Below, in pieces: positions 24,036-36,575 of a stretch of DNA of 64,000 nucleotides; positions within the stretch are counted from its first letter, which is position 1, and every line of letters starts with the position of its first letter. A program made the position numbers and the translations under genes. Where the stretch lies: assembly GCF_004379255.2 (NCBI RefSeq), contig NC_056045.1:12675593-12739592 (forward strand), given 5' to 3'. The notes under the pieces are model-generated. The model did not search any database. It was given only the letters and a program-made list of their open reading frames with translations, and was not told where the DNA came from. The DNA is from Salvia splendens (taxonomy: Eukaryota > Streptophyta > Magnoliopsida > Lamiales > Lamiaceae).

Positions 24036-25066
24036 GGGAAATGCATTGGACCGTAAATTTTCATGTTCCTCTGGCGCCTCTTGGCTAACAGAATCCTGGT
24101 GGATACGAAGATACAATGGAGGGGGACTACCTTAGCTTCAAAGTGTAGGTGCTGTGCGAAGCCTTAAGTTGAGTCGAGGCTTCATCTGTTTGTTAATGGC
24201 GAGGCGGCTAGGAGAGTTTGGCGACATTTTTCAAGATGGTTCCCTCGGGTGCCGGCGTTTGGGAAGGATGGAGAAAACTTGGAACTAAGATTTAGGTGGT
24301 GGCAAAGGCACCTCGACATTAGCTCGAGCCAGCATCTGTCTGCGATCATCCCGTGTTTGATTCTCTGCTTTATTTGGTCAGAAAGAAATGAAAATGTCCA
24401 TAGAGATAAGGTGTTTGAGGTGGAGAATATAATCAAGAGTGTTAATATGAAGTTGAGACACTTGGTGTTAGCCAAGTTGTTAGGGCCTGACCAGTGGAGA
24501 GAGTGTAGGCCGCTGTTGGACGTGATGTCTGGCATGGTCTCGGAGGTGCGCAGGAGGAAGGTGGGCAGGGTGCAATGGAGGCCGCCGGACTTGTTTTGGA
24601 TAAAAATCAATGTGGATGGAGCTTTTAGGCAGCTGACTCAGAAGGCGGGTGCTGGAGGGGTTCTGAGAGATAGTGAGGGGGAGATTCTTGCTGCCTTTTC
24701 TGCAGGTTTTGAAGCTGGGTCGGGGCTGGAGGCTGAAGTTTTGGCTCTACTGACTGGCGTGATTCTTGCGAAGCAATATGGCAATAGAATTTGGATAGAA
24801 GCTGATGCGAGTGCAATGGTCCGTTGGTTATCCTCTGATCAGTTAGGACCGACTGATATCTGTGTTGAATTGGCGAAAGGGAACTAGAGGGTTGTGAGTG
24901 GAAGATCGCCCACATTTTTAGAGAAGGGAATAAGGCAGCAGATTTTCTTGCAGAAATGAGCCTGCAGGCTGGTGCGAGTCAGTACTTTACAAGGGGCTCG
25001 GCGCCAGCTCGTGTAAAGGCTTTAATCAGATTGGAGCAACTGGGAATGCCAAATTTTCATTTCTGA
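24036..25066 (+). pseudogene. LINE zf-RVT remnant and RNase H domain
   Basis: After a stop at 24033 a cysteine-rich stretch (KCRCCAKP) and LHLFVNGEAARRVW follow, then the 24249-24887 frame with RFRWWQRHLDI, IWSERNENVH and an RNase H domain (INVDGAFRQ, AGGVLRDSEG, LEAEVLALLTGV, EADASAM). The last part (IAHIFREGNKAADFLAEMS) is in a shifted frame and ends at 25064-25066. Plant L1 elements are known to carry such an added RNase H. Confidence 0.85.
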
Positions 25067-25448
25067 TGTTGTAAGAGGAGATGGGGATTGTTGTGCAGGT
25101 GACCAAACGCTGGCTGAGACTATATTTATCTGATGTTGCAGGGGGCTCAAAGCTATGTAGGTAGAGAGGTGGGACTGCTGGTGTAGGAGGCACAACGCTG
25201 GCCAGGGGCTGATGGACAGGAGGGTCATTGCTGGTTCAGGCACTGGCTTTTACAACTGGACCGATTGTTTTTTGTTTTAGTTTTGATGGTTTTATCAGCT
25301 TTCCTTTGTAATAGTTGATAGTTGTTCGTTGCCTTTGTCAGACTGTCCACTTTTGGGATAGTTGGTGTATAAACTCTTCGTTTTGATGATATATAGGGGA
25401 CAAGGGACCTACTCAACCCTCCACCGTGAAGGTGTTTAAAAAAAAAAA
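25067..25448 (+). other. LINE 3' UTR and poly(A) tail
   Basis: Non-coding. It ends ACTCAACCCTCCACCGTGAA, GGTGTTT and 11 A. The next bases are satellite (GTAAACCATTTCAATCC). No matching target duplication exists at the 5' end. Confidence 0.85.
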
Positions 25449-25740
25449 GTAAACCATTTCAATCCAAATGACCTACAACTTTCATTATACTATCTTTGTT
25501 AGCTACTAAATGACATAAAAATAGGATCATTTGGTCATTACAACATCATAGAAATGTAATATTGTATAAGTTTATTTTATAACATAACTCTTTACATTTT
25601 GATTTACTTGCCCAGCAAGTAAACCATTTCAATCCAAATGACCTACAAACTTTCATTATACAATCTTTGTTAGATACTAAATAACATAAAAAAATAGGAT
25701 CTTTTGATCATTACAACATCATAGAAATGTCATAACGTAT

Positions 25741-25785
25741 AAGATTTTATTTTGAAAGTTTACTATTACAAAGCTTATACGTTAT
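25741..25785. repeat. Satellite orientation switch (inverted junction)
   Basis: Left of here monomers read AAACCATTTCAATCCAAATG. Right of here they read CATTTGGATTGAAATGG. The flanks CATAACGTATAAG and CTTATACGTTATG form a short inverted repeat around the switch. Confidence 0.85.
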
Positions 25786-26390
25786 GACATTTCTATGATG
25801 TTTTAATGACCAAAAGATCCTATTTTTTATGTCATTTAGTAACTAACAAAGATTGTATAATGAAAGTTTGTAGGTCATTTGGATTGAAATGGTTTACTTG
25901 ATTGCCAAGTAAACTCAAATATAAAGAGTTATGTTATAAAATAAACTTATATGATATTACATTTTTATGATGTTGTTATGACCAAAATGGTCCTATTTTT
26001 ATGTCATTTAGTACCTAACACATATTGTATAATGAAAGTTTGTTGGTCATTTGGATTGAAATGGTTTACTTGATGGCCAAATAACCCTAATATAAAGAGT
26101 TATGTTATAAAATAAACTTATACGATATTACATTTTTATGATGTTGTAATGACCAAAATGATCTTATTTTTATGTCATTTAAAACATAACACATATTGTA
26201 CAATGAAAGTTTGTAGGTCATTTGGATTGAAATAGTTTACTTGTTGGGAAAGTAAACCAAAATATAAAGAGTTATGTTTCAAAATAAGCTTATACGTTAT
26301 GACATTTCTATGATGTTTTAATGACCAAAAGATCCTATTTTTTATGTCATTTAGTACCTAACAAAGATTGTATAATGAAAGTTTGTAGGT

Positions 26391-29300
26391 CATTTGGATT
26401 GAAATGGTTTACTTGTTTGCCAAGTAAACCCAAATATAAAGAGTTGTGTTATAAAATAAGCTTATACAATATGACATTTCTATGATGTTGCACTGACAAA
26501 AATGATCCTATTTTTATTTCGTTTAGTACCTAACAAAGATCGTATAGTGAAAGTTTGTTGGTCTTTTGGATTGAAATTATTTACTTGTCGGGCAAGTAAA
26601 CCTAAATATAAACAGTTATGTTATAAAATAAACTTATACGATATGACATTTCTATGATGTTGTAATAACCAAATGATCCTATTTTTTATGTCATTTAGAA
26701 CCAAACAAATATTGTATAATGAAAGTTTGTAGGTCATTTGGATTGAAATAGTTTACTTGTTGGCCAAGTAATCCCAAATATAAAGAGTTATGTTTCAAAA
26801 TAAGCTTATACGTTATGACATTTCTATGATGATGTAATGACCAAAAGATCCTATTTTTTTACGTCATTTAGTACCTAACAAAGATTGTATAATGAAAGTT
26901 TGTAGGTCATTTGGATTGAAATGGTTTACTTGATTGCCAAGTAAACTCAAATATAAAGAGTTATGTTATAAAATAAACTTATATGATATTACATTTTTAT
27001 GATGTTGTTATGACCAAAATGATCCTATTTTTATGTCATTTAGTACCTAACACATATTGTATAATGAAAGTTTGTAGGTCATTTGGATTAAAATGGTTTA
27101 CTTGATGGCCAAATAACCCTAATATAAAGAGTTATGTTATAAAATAAACTTATACGATATTACATTTTTATGATGTTGTAATGACCAAAATGATCTTATT
27201 TTTATGTCATTTAGTACATAACACATATTGTACAATGAAAGTTTGTAGGTCATTTGGATTGAAATAGTTTACTTGTTGGGCAAGTAAACCAAAATATAAA
27301 GAGTTATGTTTCAAAATAAGCTTATACGTTATGACATTTCTATGATGTTTTCATTGACCAAAAGATCCTATTTTTTATGTCATTTAGTACCTAACAAAGA
27401 TTGTATAATGAAAGTTTGTAGGTCATTTGGATTGAAATGGTTTACTTGATTGCCAAGTAAACTCAAACATAAAGAGTTATGTTATAAAATAAACTTATAT
27501 GATATTACATTTTTATGATGTTGTTATGACCAAAATGAACCTATTTTTATGTCATTTAGTACCTAACACATATTGTATAATGAAAGTTTGTAGGTCATTT
27601 GGATTGAAATGGTTTACTTGTTGGCCAAATAACCCTAATATAAAGAGTTATGTTATAAAATAAACTTATACGATATTACATTTTTATGATGTTGTAATGA
27701 CCAAAATGATCTTATTTTTATGTCATTTAGTACATAACACATATTGTACAATGAAAGTTTGTAGGTCATTTGGATTGAAATAGTTTACTTGTTGGGCAAG
27801 TAAACCAAAATATAAAGAGTTATGTTTCCAAATAAGCTTATACGTTTTGACATTTCTATGATGTTTTAATGACCAAAAGATCCTATTTTTATGTCATTTA
27901 GTACCTAACAAAGATTGTATAATGAAAGTTTGTAGGTCATTTGGATTGAAATGGTTTACTCATTTGGATTGAAATGGTTTACTTGTTTGCCAAGTAAACC
28001 CAAATATAAAGAGTTGTGTTATAAAATAAGCTTATACAATATGACATTTCTATGATGTTGCACTGACAAAAATGATCCTATTTTTATTTCGTTTAGTACC
28101 TAACAAAGATCGTATAGTGAAAGTTTGTTGGTCTTTTGGATTGAAATTATTTACTTGTCGGGCAAGTAAACCTAAATATAAACAGTTATGTTATAAAATA
28201 AACTTATACGATATGACATTTCTATGATGTTGTAATAACCAAATGATCCTATTTTTTATGTCATTTAGAACCAAACAAATATTGTATAATGAAAGTTTGT
28301 AGGTCATTTGGATTGAAATAGTTTACTTGTTGGCCAAGTAATCCCAAATATAAAGAGTTATGTTTCAAAATAAGCTTATACGTTATGACATTTCTATGAT
28401 GATGTAATGACCAAAAGATCCTATTTTTTACGTCATTTAGTACCTAACAAAGATTGTATAATGAAAGTTTGTAGGTCATTTGGATTGAAATGGTTTACTT
28501 GATTGCCAAGTAAACTCAAATATAAAGAGTTATGTTATAAAATAAACTTATATGATATTACATTTTTATGATGTTGTTATGACCAAAATGATCCTATTTT
28601 TATGTCATTTAGTACCTAACACATATTGTATAATGAAAGTTTGTAGGTCATTTGGATTAAAATGGTTTACTTGATGGCCAAATAACCCTAATATAAAGAG
28701 TTATGTTATAAAATAAACTTATACGATATTACATTTTTATGATGTTGTAATGACCAAAATGATCTTATTTTTATGTCATTTAGTACATAACACATATTGT
28801 ACAATGAAAGTTTGTAGGTCATTTGGATTGAAATAGTTTACTTGTTGGGCAAGTAAACCAAAATATAAAGAGTTATGTTTCAAAATAAGCTTATACGTTA
28901 TGACATTTCTATGATGTTTTCATTGACCAAAAGATCCTATTTTTTATGTCATTTAGTACCTAACAAAGATTGTATAATGAAAGTTTGTAGGTCATTTGGA
29001 TTGAAATGGTTTACTTGATTGCCAAGTAAACTCAAACATAAAGAGTTATGTTATAAAATAAACTTATATGATATTACATTTTTATGATGTTGTTATGACC
29101 AAAATGAACCTATTTTTATGTCATTTAGTACCTAACACATATTGTATAATGAAAGTTTGTAGGTCATTTGGATTGAAATGGTTTACTTGTTGGCCAAATA
29201 ACCCTAATATAAAGAGTTATGTTATAAAATAAACTTATACGATATTACATTTTTATGATGTTGTAATGACCAAAATGATCTTATTTTTATGTCATTTAGT

Positions 29301-29990
29301 ACATAACACATATTGTACAATGAAAGTTTGTAGGTCATTTGGATTGAAATAGTTTACTTGTTGGGCAAGTAAACCAAAATATAAAGAGTTATGTTTCCAA
29401 ATAAGCTTATACGTTTTGACATTTCTATGATGTTTTAATGACCAAAAGATCCTATTTTTATGTCATTTAGTACCTAACAAAGATTGTATAATGAAAGTTT
29501 GTAGGTCATTTGGATTGAAATGGTTTACTCATTTGGATTGAAATGGTTTACTTGTTTGCCAAGTAAACCCAAATATAAAGAGTTGTGTTATAAAATAAGC
29601 TTATACAATATGACATTTCTATGATGTTGCACTGACAAAAATGATCCTATTTTTATTTCGTTTAGTACCTAACAAAGATCGTATAGTGAAAGTTTGTTGG
29701 TCTTTTGGATTGAAATTATTTACTTGTCGGGCAAGTAAACCTAAATATAAACAGTTATGTTATAAAATAAACTTATACGATATGACATTTCTATGATGTC
29801 GTAATAACCAAATGATCCTATTTTTTATGTCATTTAGAACCAAACAAATATAGTATAATGAAAGTTTGTAGGTCATTTGGATTGAAACGGTTTACTTGTT
29901 GGCCAAGTAATCCCAAATATAAAGAGTTATGTTTCAAAATAAGCTTATACGTTATGACATTTCTATGATGTTGTAATGACCAAAAGATCC
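26391..29990 (+). repeat. ~1570-bp higher-order repeat within the 172-bp satellite
   Basis: The variant CACTGACAAAAATGATCC occurs at 26491, 28061 and about 29630, spacings of 1570 and 1569 bp. Each unit is nine monomers plus a 22-bp partial duplication (GGTTTACT followed by CATTTGGATTGAAATGG) at about 27961 and 29528. The units are nearly identical, while neighbouring monomers within a unit differ more. The third copy degenerates after about 29990. Confidence 0.88.
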
Positions 29991-31894
29991 TGTTTTTTAT
30001 GTCATTTTGTACCTAACAAAGACTGTATAATGAAAGTTTGTAGGTCATTTGGATTGAAATGGTTTACTTGCCCAGCAAGTAGACCAAAATGTAAAGAGTT
30101 ATATTATAAAATAAACTTATACGATATTACATTTCTATGATGTTGTAATGACCAAATGATCCTATTTTTATGTCATTTAGTACGTAACAAAGATAGTATA
30201 ATGAAAGTTTGTAGGTCATTTGGATTGAAAGGGTTTACTTGTTGGGCAAGTAAACCAAAATATAAAGAGTTATGTTTGTAATGACCAAAAGATCCTATTT
30301 TTTATGTCATTTAGTACCTAACAAAGATTGTATAAAGGAAGTTTGTTGGTCATTTGGATTGAAATAGTTTACTTGTTGGGCAAGTAAACCAAAATATAAA
30401 GAGTTGTGTTATAAAATAAACTTATACGATATTACATTTTTATGATGTTGTAATGACCAAAATGATCCTATTTTTATGTTATTTAATACCTAACACATAT
30501 TGTATAATGAAAGTTTGTAGGTCATTTGGATTGAAATGGTTTACTTGATGGCCAAGTAAACCCAAATATAAAGAGTTATGTTATAAAATAAACTTATACG
30601 ATATTACATTTTTATGATGTTGTAATGACCAAAATGATCTTATTTTTATGTCATTTAGTACCTAACACATATTGTATAATGAAACTTTGTAGGTCATTTG
30701 GATTGAAATGGTTTACTTGTTTGCCAAGTAAACCCAAATATAAAGAGTTGTGTTATAAAATAAATTTATACGATATTACATTTTTATGATATTGTAATGA
30801 CCAAAATGATCTTATTTTTATGTCATTTAGTACCTAACACATATTGTACAATGAAAGTTTGTAGGTCATTTGGATTGAAATAGTTTACTTGTTGGGCAAG
30901 TAAACCAAAATATAAAGAGTTATGTTTCAAAATAAGCTTATACGTTATGACATTTCTATGATGTTGTAATGACCAAAAGATCCTATTTTTATGTCATTTA
31001 TTACCTAACAAAGATTGTATAATTAAAGTTTGTAGGTCATTTGGATTAAAATGGTTTACTTGTTTGCAAAGTAACCCAAATATAAAGAGTTGTGTTATAA
31101 AATAAGCTTATACAATATGACATTCTATGATGTTGCACTGACCAAAATGATCCTATTTTTATTTCGTTTAGTACCTAACAAAGATCATATAGTGAATGTT
31201 TGTAGGTTATTTGGATTGAAATTGTTTACTTGTCGGGCAAGTAAACCCAAATATAAACAGTTATGTAATAAAATAAACTTATACGATATGACATTTCTAT
31301 GATGTTGTAATAATGATCCTATTTTTTATGTCATTTAGAACCTAACAAAGATTGTATAATGAAAGTTTGTAGGTCATTTGGATTGAAACGGTTTACTTGT
31401 TGGCCAAATAATCCCAAATATAAAGAGTTATGTTTCGAAATAGGCTTATACGTTATGACATTTCTATGATGTTGTAATGACAAAAAGATCCTATTTTTAT
31501 GTCATTTAGTACCTAACAAAGACTGTATAAAGAAAGTTTGTAGGTCATTTGGATTGAAATGGTTTACTTGCCCAGCAAGTAAACCAAAATGTAAAGAGTT
31601 ATATTATAAAATAAACTTATACGATATTACATTTCTATGATGTTGTAATGACCAAATGATCCTATTTTTATGTCATTTAGTACCTAACAAAGATAGTATA
31701 ATGAAAGTTTGTAGGTCATTTGGATTGAAAAGGTTTACTTGTTGGGCAAGTAAACCCAAATATAAAGAGTTGTGTTATAAAATAAACTTATACGATATTA
31801 CATTTTTATGATGTTGTAATGACCAAAATGATCCTATTTTTATGTCATTTAGTACCTAACACATATTGTATAAAGAAAGTTTGTAGGTCATTTG

Positions 31895-31912
31895 GATTGA
31901 AATGGTTTACTT
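31895..31912 (+). repeat. LINE target-site duplication, left copy
   Basis: GATTGAAATGGTTTACTT; the last two T merge with the T-run. It matches 39059-39076. Confidence 0.93.
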
Positions 31913-32114
31913 TTTTTTTTTTTTTTTTTAATCAAACACCTTCGCGATGGAGGGATTGAGTAGGTCCCTCGTCCCATATATATCATGATCAAAATCAGGT
32001 TACAATCTAGCAATCCCAAAAGTAGGTTACCAAAAATAAAGGAAATGCCTTACATATTTCTAATTATCCTTTCCAAACTCAAGAAAATCATAACACAAAA
32101 CCACAAGCTATCCT
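31911..32114 (-). other. LINE 3' UTR and poly(A)
   Basis: The plus strand begins with 19 T, then AATCAAACACCTTCGCGATGG. This is the same 3' tail as the LINE at 21-25 kb. Confidence 0.85.
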
Positions 32115-32885
32115 CTAACAAAAGCTAAAATTGGACATACCAATTTGGTCAAGATGCACTAGAGCTTTCACTCTAGCCGGGACCGATCTTGCCGTAAACT
32201 TGTTTTGTGTAGAGCTATTCTTCCCCATCGAGGCCAAATAATCTGCTGCCTTATTCCCCTCTCTTCGTATGTGAGAAATCTTCCACGTGATGTCTCTAAG
32301 TGCAACCCTGATTCTTGCCATTATGTGCCTCGTTTTTGCCGGGCCTAAGCATCCTTTTTCCATGTATGCTCTCAAGCTTTCAGCATCTGTTTCAATCCAG
32401 CTATGTCGGGTATATCCTTTTGCCATCACAATTCCTTCCAAAAGTGCCATCACCTCAGCCTCCCAACCTGACTCGGCCTTCAAAGGGGAGCAGAAAGCTT
32501 CCACTATATTACCATGTGAGTTGCGTAGCAGACCTCCCCCTCCAGCCTTGTTCGTGGATCCTTCCACACCACCATCTGTGTTCAGTTTCATCCATGGATA
32601 GTCCGGCGGTCTCCATTGCACTCTCTCTACTCTTTTGATTTTGTGTCTTCGTGGATTCTCCTCCATAAAATCCACTCTTGGCACACACCCACTCCACTGC
32701 TCCGGGCCAAGGTGTCCTGCTAGCACCAGGTTCCTAATATGTGCTGTGACTCGCCGACATACATTTCCAACCTTGAAGGCCAAACTCCTATGTACACATC
32801 CATTCCTCTCAGTCCATATGTACCAAAAACTCAGACAGGGGATGAGGTAACATATGTGCTGCTTGTTCCTTTCGCCCATATATTT
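32115..32885 (-). CDS. LINE ORF2 RNase H domain
   Basis: The open frame reads IPCLSFWYIWTERNGCVHR and then an RNase H fold: MKLNTDGGVEGS, AGGGGLLRNSHG, SGWEAEVMALLEG, WIETDAESL and HIRREGNKAADYLASMG. These supply the D, E, D and D expected of the catalytic site. It ends near QIGMSNFSFC. Plant L1 elements are known to have acquired this domain. Here it lies downstream of an in-frame stop. Confidence 0.88.
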   Translation of the reverse strand, partial: KYMGERNKQHICYLIPCLSFWYIWTERNGCVHRSLAFKVGNVCRRVTAHIRNLVLAGHLGPEQWSGCVPRVDFMEENPRRHKIKRVERVQWRPPDYPWMKLNTDGGVEGSTNKAGGGGLLRNSHGNIVEAFCSPLKAESGWEAEVMALLEGIVMAKGYTRHSWIETDAESLRAYMEKGCLGPAKTRHIMARIRVALRDITWKISHIRREGNKAADYLASMGKNSSTQNKFTARSVPARVKALVHLDQIGMSNFSFC

Positions 32886-33905
32886 TTACCACCACCTTAG
32901 TCTTACTTCTAGATTGTGTCCCGGTCCATCAAAAGCTGGTACTTGTGGAAACCATCTTGCAAAGTGGCTCCAAATTTCCCTTGCTGCATTCCCATTCACA
33001 AATAAGTGCAGCCTTGATTCTGTGTCCGGTGTTCCACAACATCGACACATTGACGCCAAGGCAACACCTCTCCATTGAACCTTTTCATCCACTGGGATCC
33101 GATTGGCCAGAAGTCTCCATAGGAAAACCGAGATTGTAGGATTAATTCCTTTGTCCCAGATGATCTTGTATATTTCCATTTCTTCTCCTCTATGCCGCAC
33201 TTCCTCCCATGCTGATGCCACTGTGAAGTTGCCATGCGGAGTCAGATTCCATCTTGCTATGTCCTTCTCATTAGGATCTCTCGGTACATTTCTGATATCC
33301 TCCAACACCTCCCCCGGCAATCCCCATTCCTGCATCAATCCACTAATCGTTCCTTCATCCCATCCTCTCTCTGTCCAAAGGTCCCTTACCCATGTAAACT
33401 CTGGGGTACCCTCCTTCGTGCAGAAGTTCACAAGTGGTTGATCTTTCACCCATATATCTTCCCAGAAATTTATTCTCCCTGTTCCCAACAGCCAGCTGAT
33501 TTTCTTTTGACATTTCAATCCAGCTTTGTACATCCTTCTCCAAGTTGGACTGAACCAACCTGATCGATAGATGGAAAAGGAAGCTGGTCTCGACCAGTAT
33601 TTCAGATGCATATATTCTGCCCATAGAGAGTTCTTCTCTCGAAATCTCCACCAAAGTTTATAGCTAAAAGCCTCAACTGTGTCTCTCATCCTCCTCAGTC
33701 CTAGTCCTCCCTCTGCAGTTGGCCTACATACATCCATCCACTTTATCCAATGAGTTTTGGAGGAAGTGTTGCAAGATCCCCAAAAGAACCTGGCCATGAC
33801 CTGTTCCACCATTTTCAGAGCTCCTTTTGTGGGTTCAAGGACCTGAAATATATGTATTTGTATTGCCCCGAGAATGCTCTTTATTAAAGTTAACCTTTCC
33901 CCCAA
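32886..33905 (-). pseudogene. LINE ORF2 C-terminal RT connection and zf-RVT region
   Basis: Continues the RT after the frame slip: ILGAIQIHIFQVLEPTKG, FFWGSCNTSSKTHWIKW, AEGGLGLRRMRDTVEAFSYK. A zinc-binding region follows with FLWRLLANRIPVDEKVQWRG and MCRCCGTPDTESRLHLF. It ends in TAA at 32886-32888 (LRWW stop), where the sister LINE reads RWWQRH, so this is an in-frame nonsense change. Confidence 0.88.
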
Positions 33906-35712
33906 AGGATAGTTGTCTGTGACACCAGCTGTTGATCTTCTCTGAAATTTTATCCCTGATGAATAGGTATAGATTTGTTTTGTTTCTTCCCCGAAAGATA
34001 GGGACCCCCAAATATGTACATGGCAGTGTACCCTGTTGAAAGCCTCCAGCCGAAGTTACACCTGTTGCCCATCTGTCATACTTCTTGTCAATGTAGAAGC
34101 AACTCTTGCCCTCATTTATCAATTGACCAGAGACTTCCATGTAATGTTTGAGACATTCTTTAAGTTTTCGAATGGAAGCCTTTCTTGCTTGTGTAAATAT
34201 CATTATATCATCTGCATATGCAAGGTGGGACACTTCCATTGAGTACCTAGCAGTGCAGAACCTCATCTTTTTGTTTCCAAGGATGAGTTTGTCCAGAAGC
34301 CGAGATAAATAATCAGCTGCAATGATAAACAAGGATGGTGAGAGGGGATCCCCTTGCCTTAGTCCTCGTGATGATTTGAAGAATCCAGATGGCGATCCAT
34401 TAATAAAGACCGAGAACCAGCACGAGCTAATACATCTCTCAATCATACTCAACCACATCTCCGAGAATCCCATCTTCTTCATCACTTTTAGCAGGAACGG
34501 CCATTGAACCCTATCATAGGCTTTTGCCATATCTAGTTTGACTGCTAAGTTCGGGGAAGGATTGCACTTCCAGATTTCATGGAATATTTCTTTTGCCAGG
34601 AGCACATTGTCACTGAGAAGTCGCCCTTTAACAAATCCACTTTGATTAGGCGCTGTTACCATTGGCATGAGCGGCGCCATTCTTGTTGCAATAAGCTTGG
34701 ATATAATCTTGTTCGACACATTGCACAAGCTTATAGGTCTATATTCTGCCCATGACGTGGGATTTTTCTTCTTGGGGATCAGAGTAATCATCGTCGCAGT
34801 AATTCCTCTCGGCATTATGGTTCCTTCAAAGAAGTCATGCACTGCATCCAGCACATCCTTGCTGATAATCTTCCAACAACTTTGATAGAAAAGAGAGGAG
34901 TATCCGTCTGGTCCCGAGACACTCTCTGGGTTGATGTTAAAGACCACATCCCTAACCTCCTCTTCCAACGGCTTCCTCTCTAGCTCATCCCAATTAAGAT
35001 CATTAGGCAGAGATTCCATGATATCCAGATCTGGTTCCTGTAGAGCATCTATATCAGATGTTAGCAACTTTTGAAAGAAGTTGACAGCTGAGCATCTAAT
35101 ATCTTCATCATTTGACAAGGTTTGTTCCCCCTCTTCTATAGCGTGTATCCTTGACTTGGTTCTTTTGTGTCTCACCCAACCTTGAAAAAACTTAGTATTT
35201 CTCTCCCCTTCCACTGACCACCTTATAGCTGCCTTTTGCTTCCAATAGTCATCTTCCATTTTAAGTCTTAGAGCAAACTCTGCAGCTTTTTTGTTCATCT
35301 CAGCTCTAGTTGTTGGAGTTTGGTTCCTTTCATACCTCATAGCTGCTTCTTGAGCATCTTCTTCCGCCTGCTTTAACTTCTCAAAAATGTTACCAAACAC
35401 GTTCTTATTCCATGCCCTCAGGCATTTCTTTAATCTGCTCAACTTGATTTGTAAATTCACCATTCCTCTCTCTCCTGTAGGAATCATCCAGTCTCTCTCT
35501 ACCTCCTTTATGAATGATTCGTGCCTTACCCACATGTTTTGGAACCTGAAAGGTGGCCGGACTGGAGGTCCTGGACTATGGCATTGTATGAGTAAGGGGC
35601 TATGATCTGATAGCACTCTCGGTAGATTAGTGACTCTGGTTGCCGAAAATAATTCAAGCCAACCTTCACCTATTAAAGCCCTATCCAGTCTTTCAAACAT
35701 TTCCCCTCTAGC
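33835..35712 (-). pseudogene. LINE ORF2 reverse transcriptase
   Basis: Open for more than 600 codons. Motifs in order: [91 protein letters not shown] (catalytic YADD, near 34206-34225) and YLGVPIFRGRNK. Near 33895-33905 a run of G leads to a frame slip: one frame reads SFGGKVNFNKE while the other continues GERLTLIKSILGA. Confidence 0.93.
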
Positions 35713-36255
35713 CTAGGTAAATTTTGCACCATCCGCTCCAAGATCCAGAAGCTGACAGTCATTAATTGCATCAGCAAAGTCCAACATTTCCCCTGTTCTG
35801 TTCAATCTGGAGCCCTGCCTCTCCTCTTCCGAGACAAACGTATTAAAATCTCCCCCTACTAACCAAGGTAATCCCTCCATTTTGACAGAAATCTCCCTTA
35901 ATTTATCCCATATGGGTAGTCTTCCAGCTCTAGAACATTTCCCATATACTATTGACAAATGAAAAGGTATTGGGTGCTCTGCAGTAGAAAACCTCCCATG
36001 TAGAACTTGCTCTGAGACATCCCATTCATCCACCTTTACTCCATTCTTCACAAAAAGCCATATCTGCTCATTTTCATTGCTGCCCTCGAACTGCAGCCCA
36101 AATCTCCTACTAAAAAACACAGGCTTCGGTTTTATCAGTGGCTCAATAATTGCCAAAATTGAGACTCTATGAGCTTTTATTAAATGTTTAATGATGCTCT
36201 GGGTGCCATCATTGGCCACACCTCGGGCATTCCATATCATCATATTGTAAGACAT
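35713..36255 (-). pseudogene. LINE ORF2 endonuclease domain
   Basis: Start MSYNMMIWNARG at 36255. The endonuclease motifs WNARG, AIIEP, SIVYGKCSRAGR and VGGDFNTFVSEEERQG are all present, so the catalytic set looks complete. An in-frame TAG at 35713-35715 stands where the sister LINE has tryptophan (KFTWARG). This domain nicks the target strand before reverse transcription. Confidence 0.9.
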
Positions 36256-36256
36256 G

Positions 36257-36575
36257 TTAACACAAATATAAAACTTCTGAGGTTTCAAACCTCCCTTTTT
36301 TCTGTTGTCCCTCATCTGGCTGTATTTGATAGTTTTCCTCCCTTTCCTCCCTTTTTTCCAACAGAGGTCCTGAGCTTCCCTCTTCCTCATGCTCCTCATC
36401 TGGATCCCAATCATTTTCATCCTCATACTGCTCCACATCGAAATCTCCATTAGGTAGCATTTTAAACATGTTCAGCTTTGAACCATGTACATTTCCCATC
36501 TTCCTCATCCTTTCATTCAACTGGGAATCAGATTTGTCATAAACCCTCTCCACATATCCTACCGAGACCTTCTCC
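36257..36575 (-). pseudogene. Probable frameshifted acidic C-terminus of LINE ORF1
   Basis: In the frame next to ORF1 this stretch reads SVGYVERVYDKSDSQLNERM, then an Asp/Glu-rich run (EQYEDENDWDPDEEHEEEGS). It ends TAA one base before the ORF2 ATG (TAACATG at 36259-36253). The tight stop/start and the composition suggest this is the natural end of ORF1. Confidence 0.6.

Larger units (their letters stand above)
21116..25448 (+). mobile_element. 5'-truncated L1-like LINE (LINE-1 of this window)
   Basis: The element starts within the endonuclease domain (GQIWIFAAVGFEVDEWD). It continues through RT, a zinc-binding region, RNase H, 3' UTR and an 11-A tail (25438-25448). ORF1 and the first part of the endonuclease are missing. 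The left end joins EPRV fragment C, the tail abuts satellite at GTAAACCATTTC. It belongs to the same broad family as the LINE at 31911-39058: the 3' tails share GGACCTACTCAA and GAAGGTGTTT, but the coding sequences are clearly diverged. Confidence 0.93.
25449..31910. repeat. 172-bp AT-rich satellite array, block 1
   Basis: Tandem monomers of about 171-172 bp carry landmarks ATAAAGAGTTATGTTATAAA, TATGATGTTGTAATGACC, TGATCCTATTTTTATGTC, AATGAAAGTTTGTAGGTC and GGTTTACTTG...CAAGTAAACC. For example GGTTTACTTG occurs at 25891 and 26063. About 37 monomers are present, in variants that alternate in order. Positions 25449-25757 run in the opposite orientation to the rest. No genes are seen; open frames such as 31090-31302 are chance. 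Confidence 0.95.

Noticed and set aside
31911..31929. T-run as a simple microsatellite
   Set aside because: It is the poly(A) tail of the minus-strand LINE, with a target duplication directly beside it.
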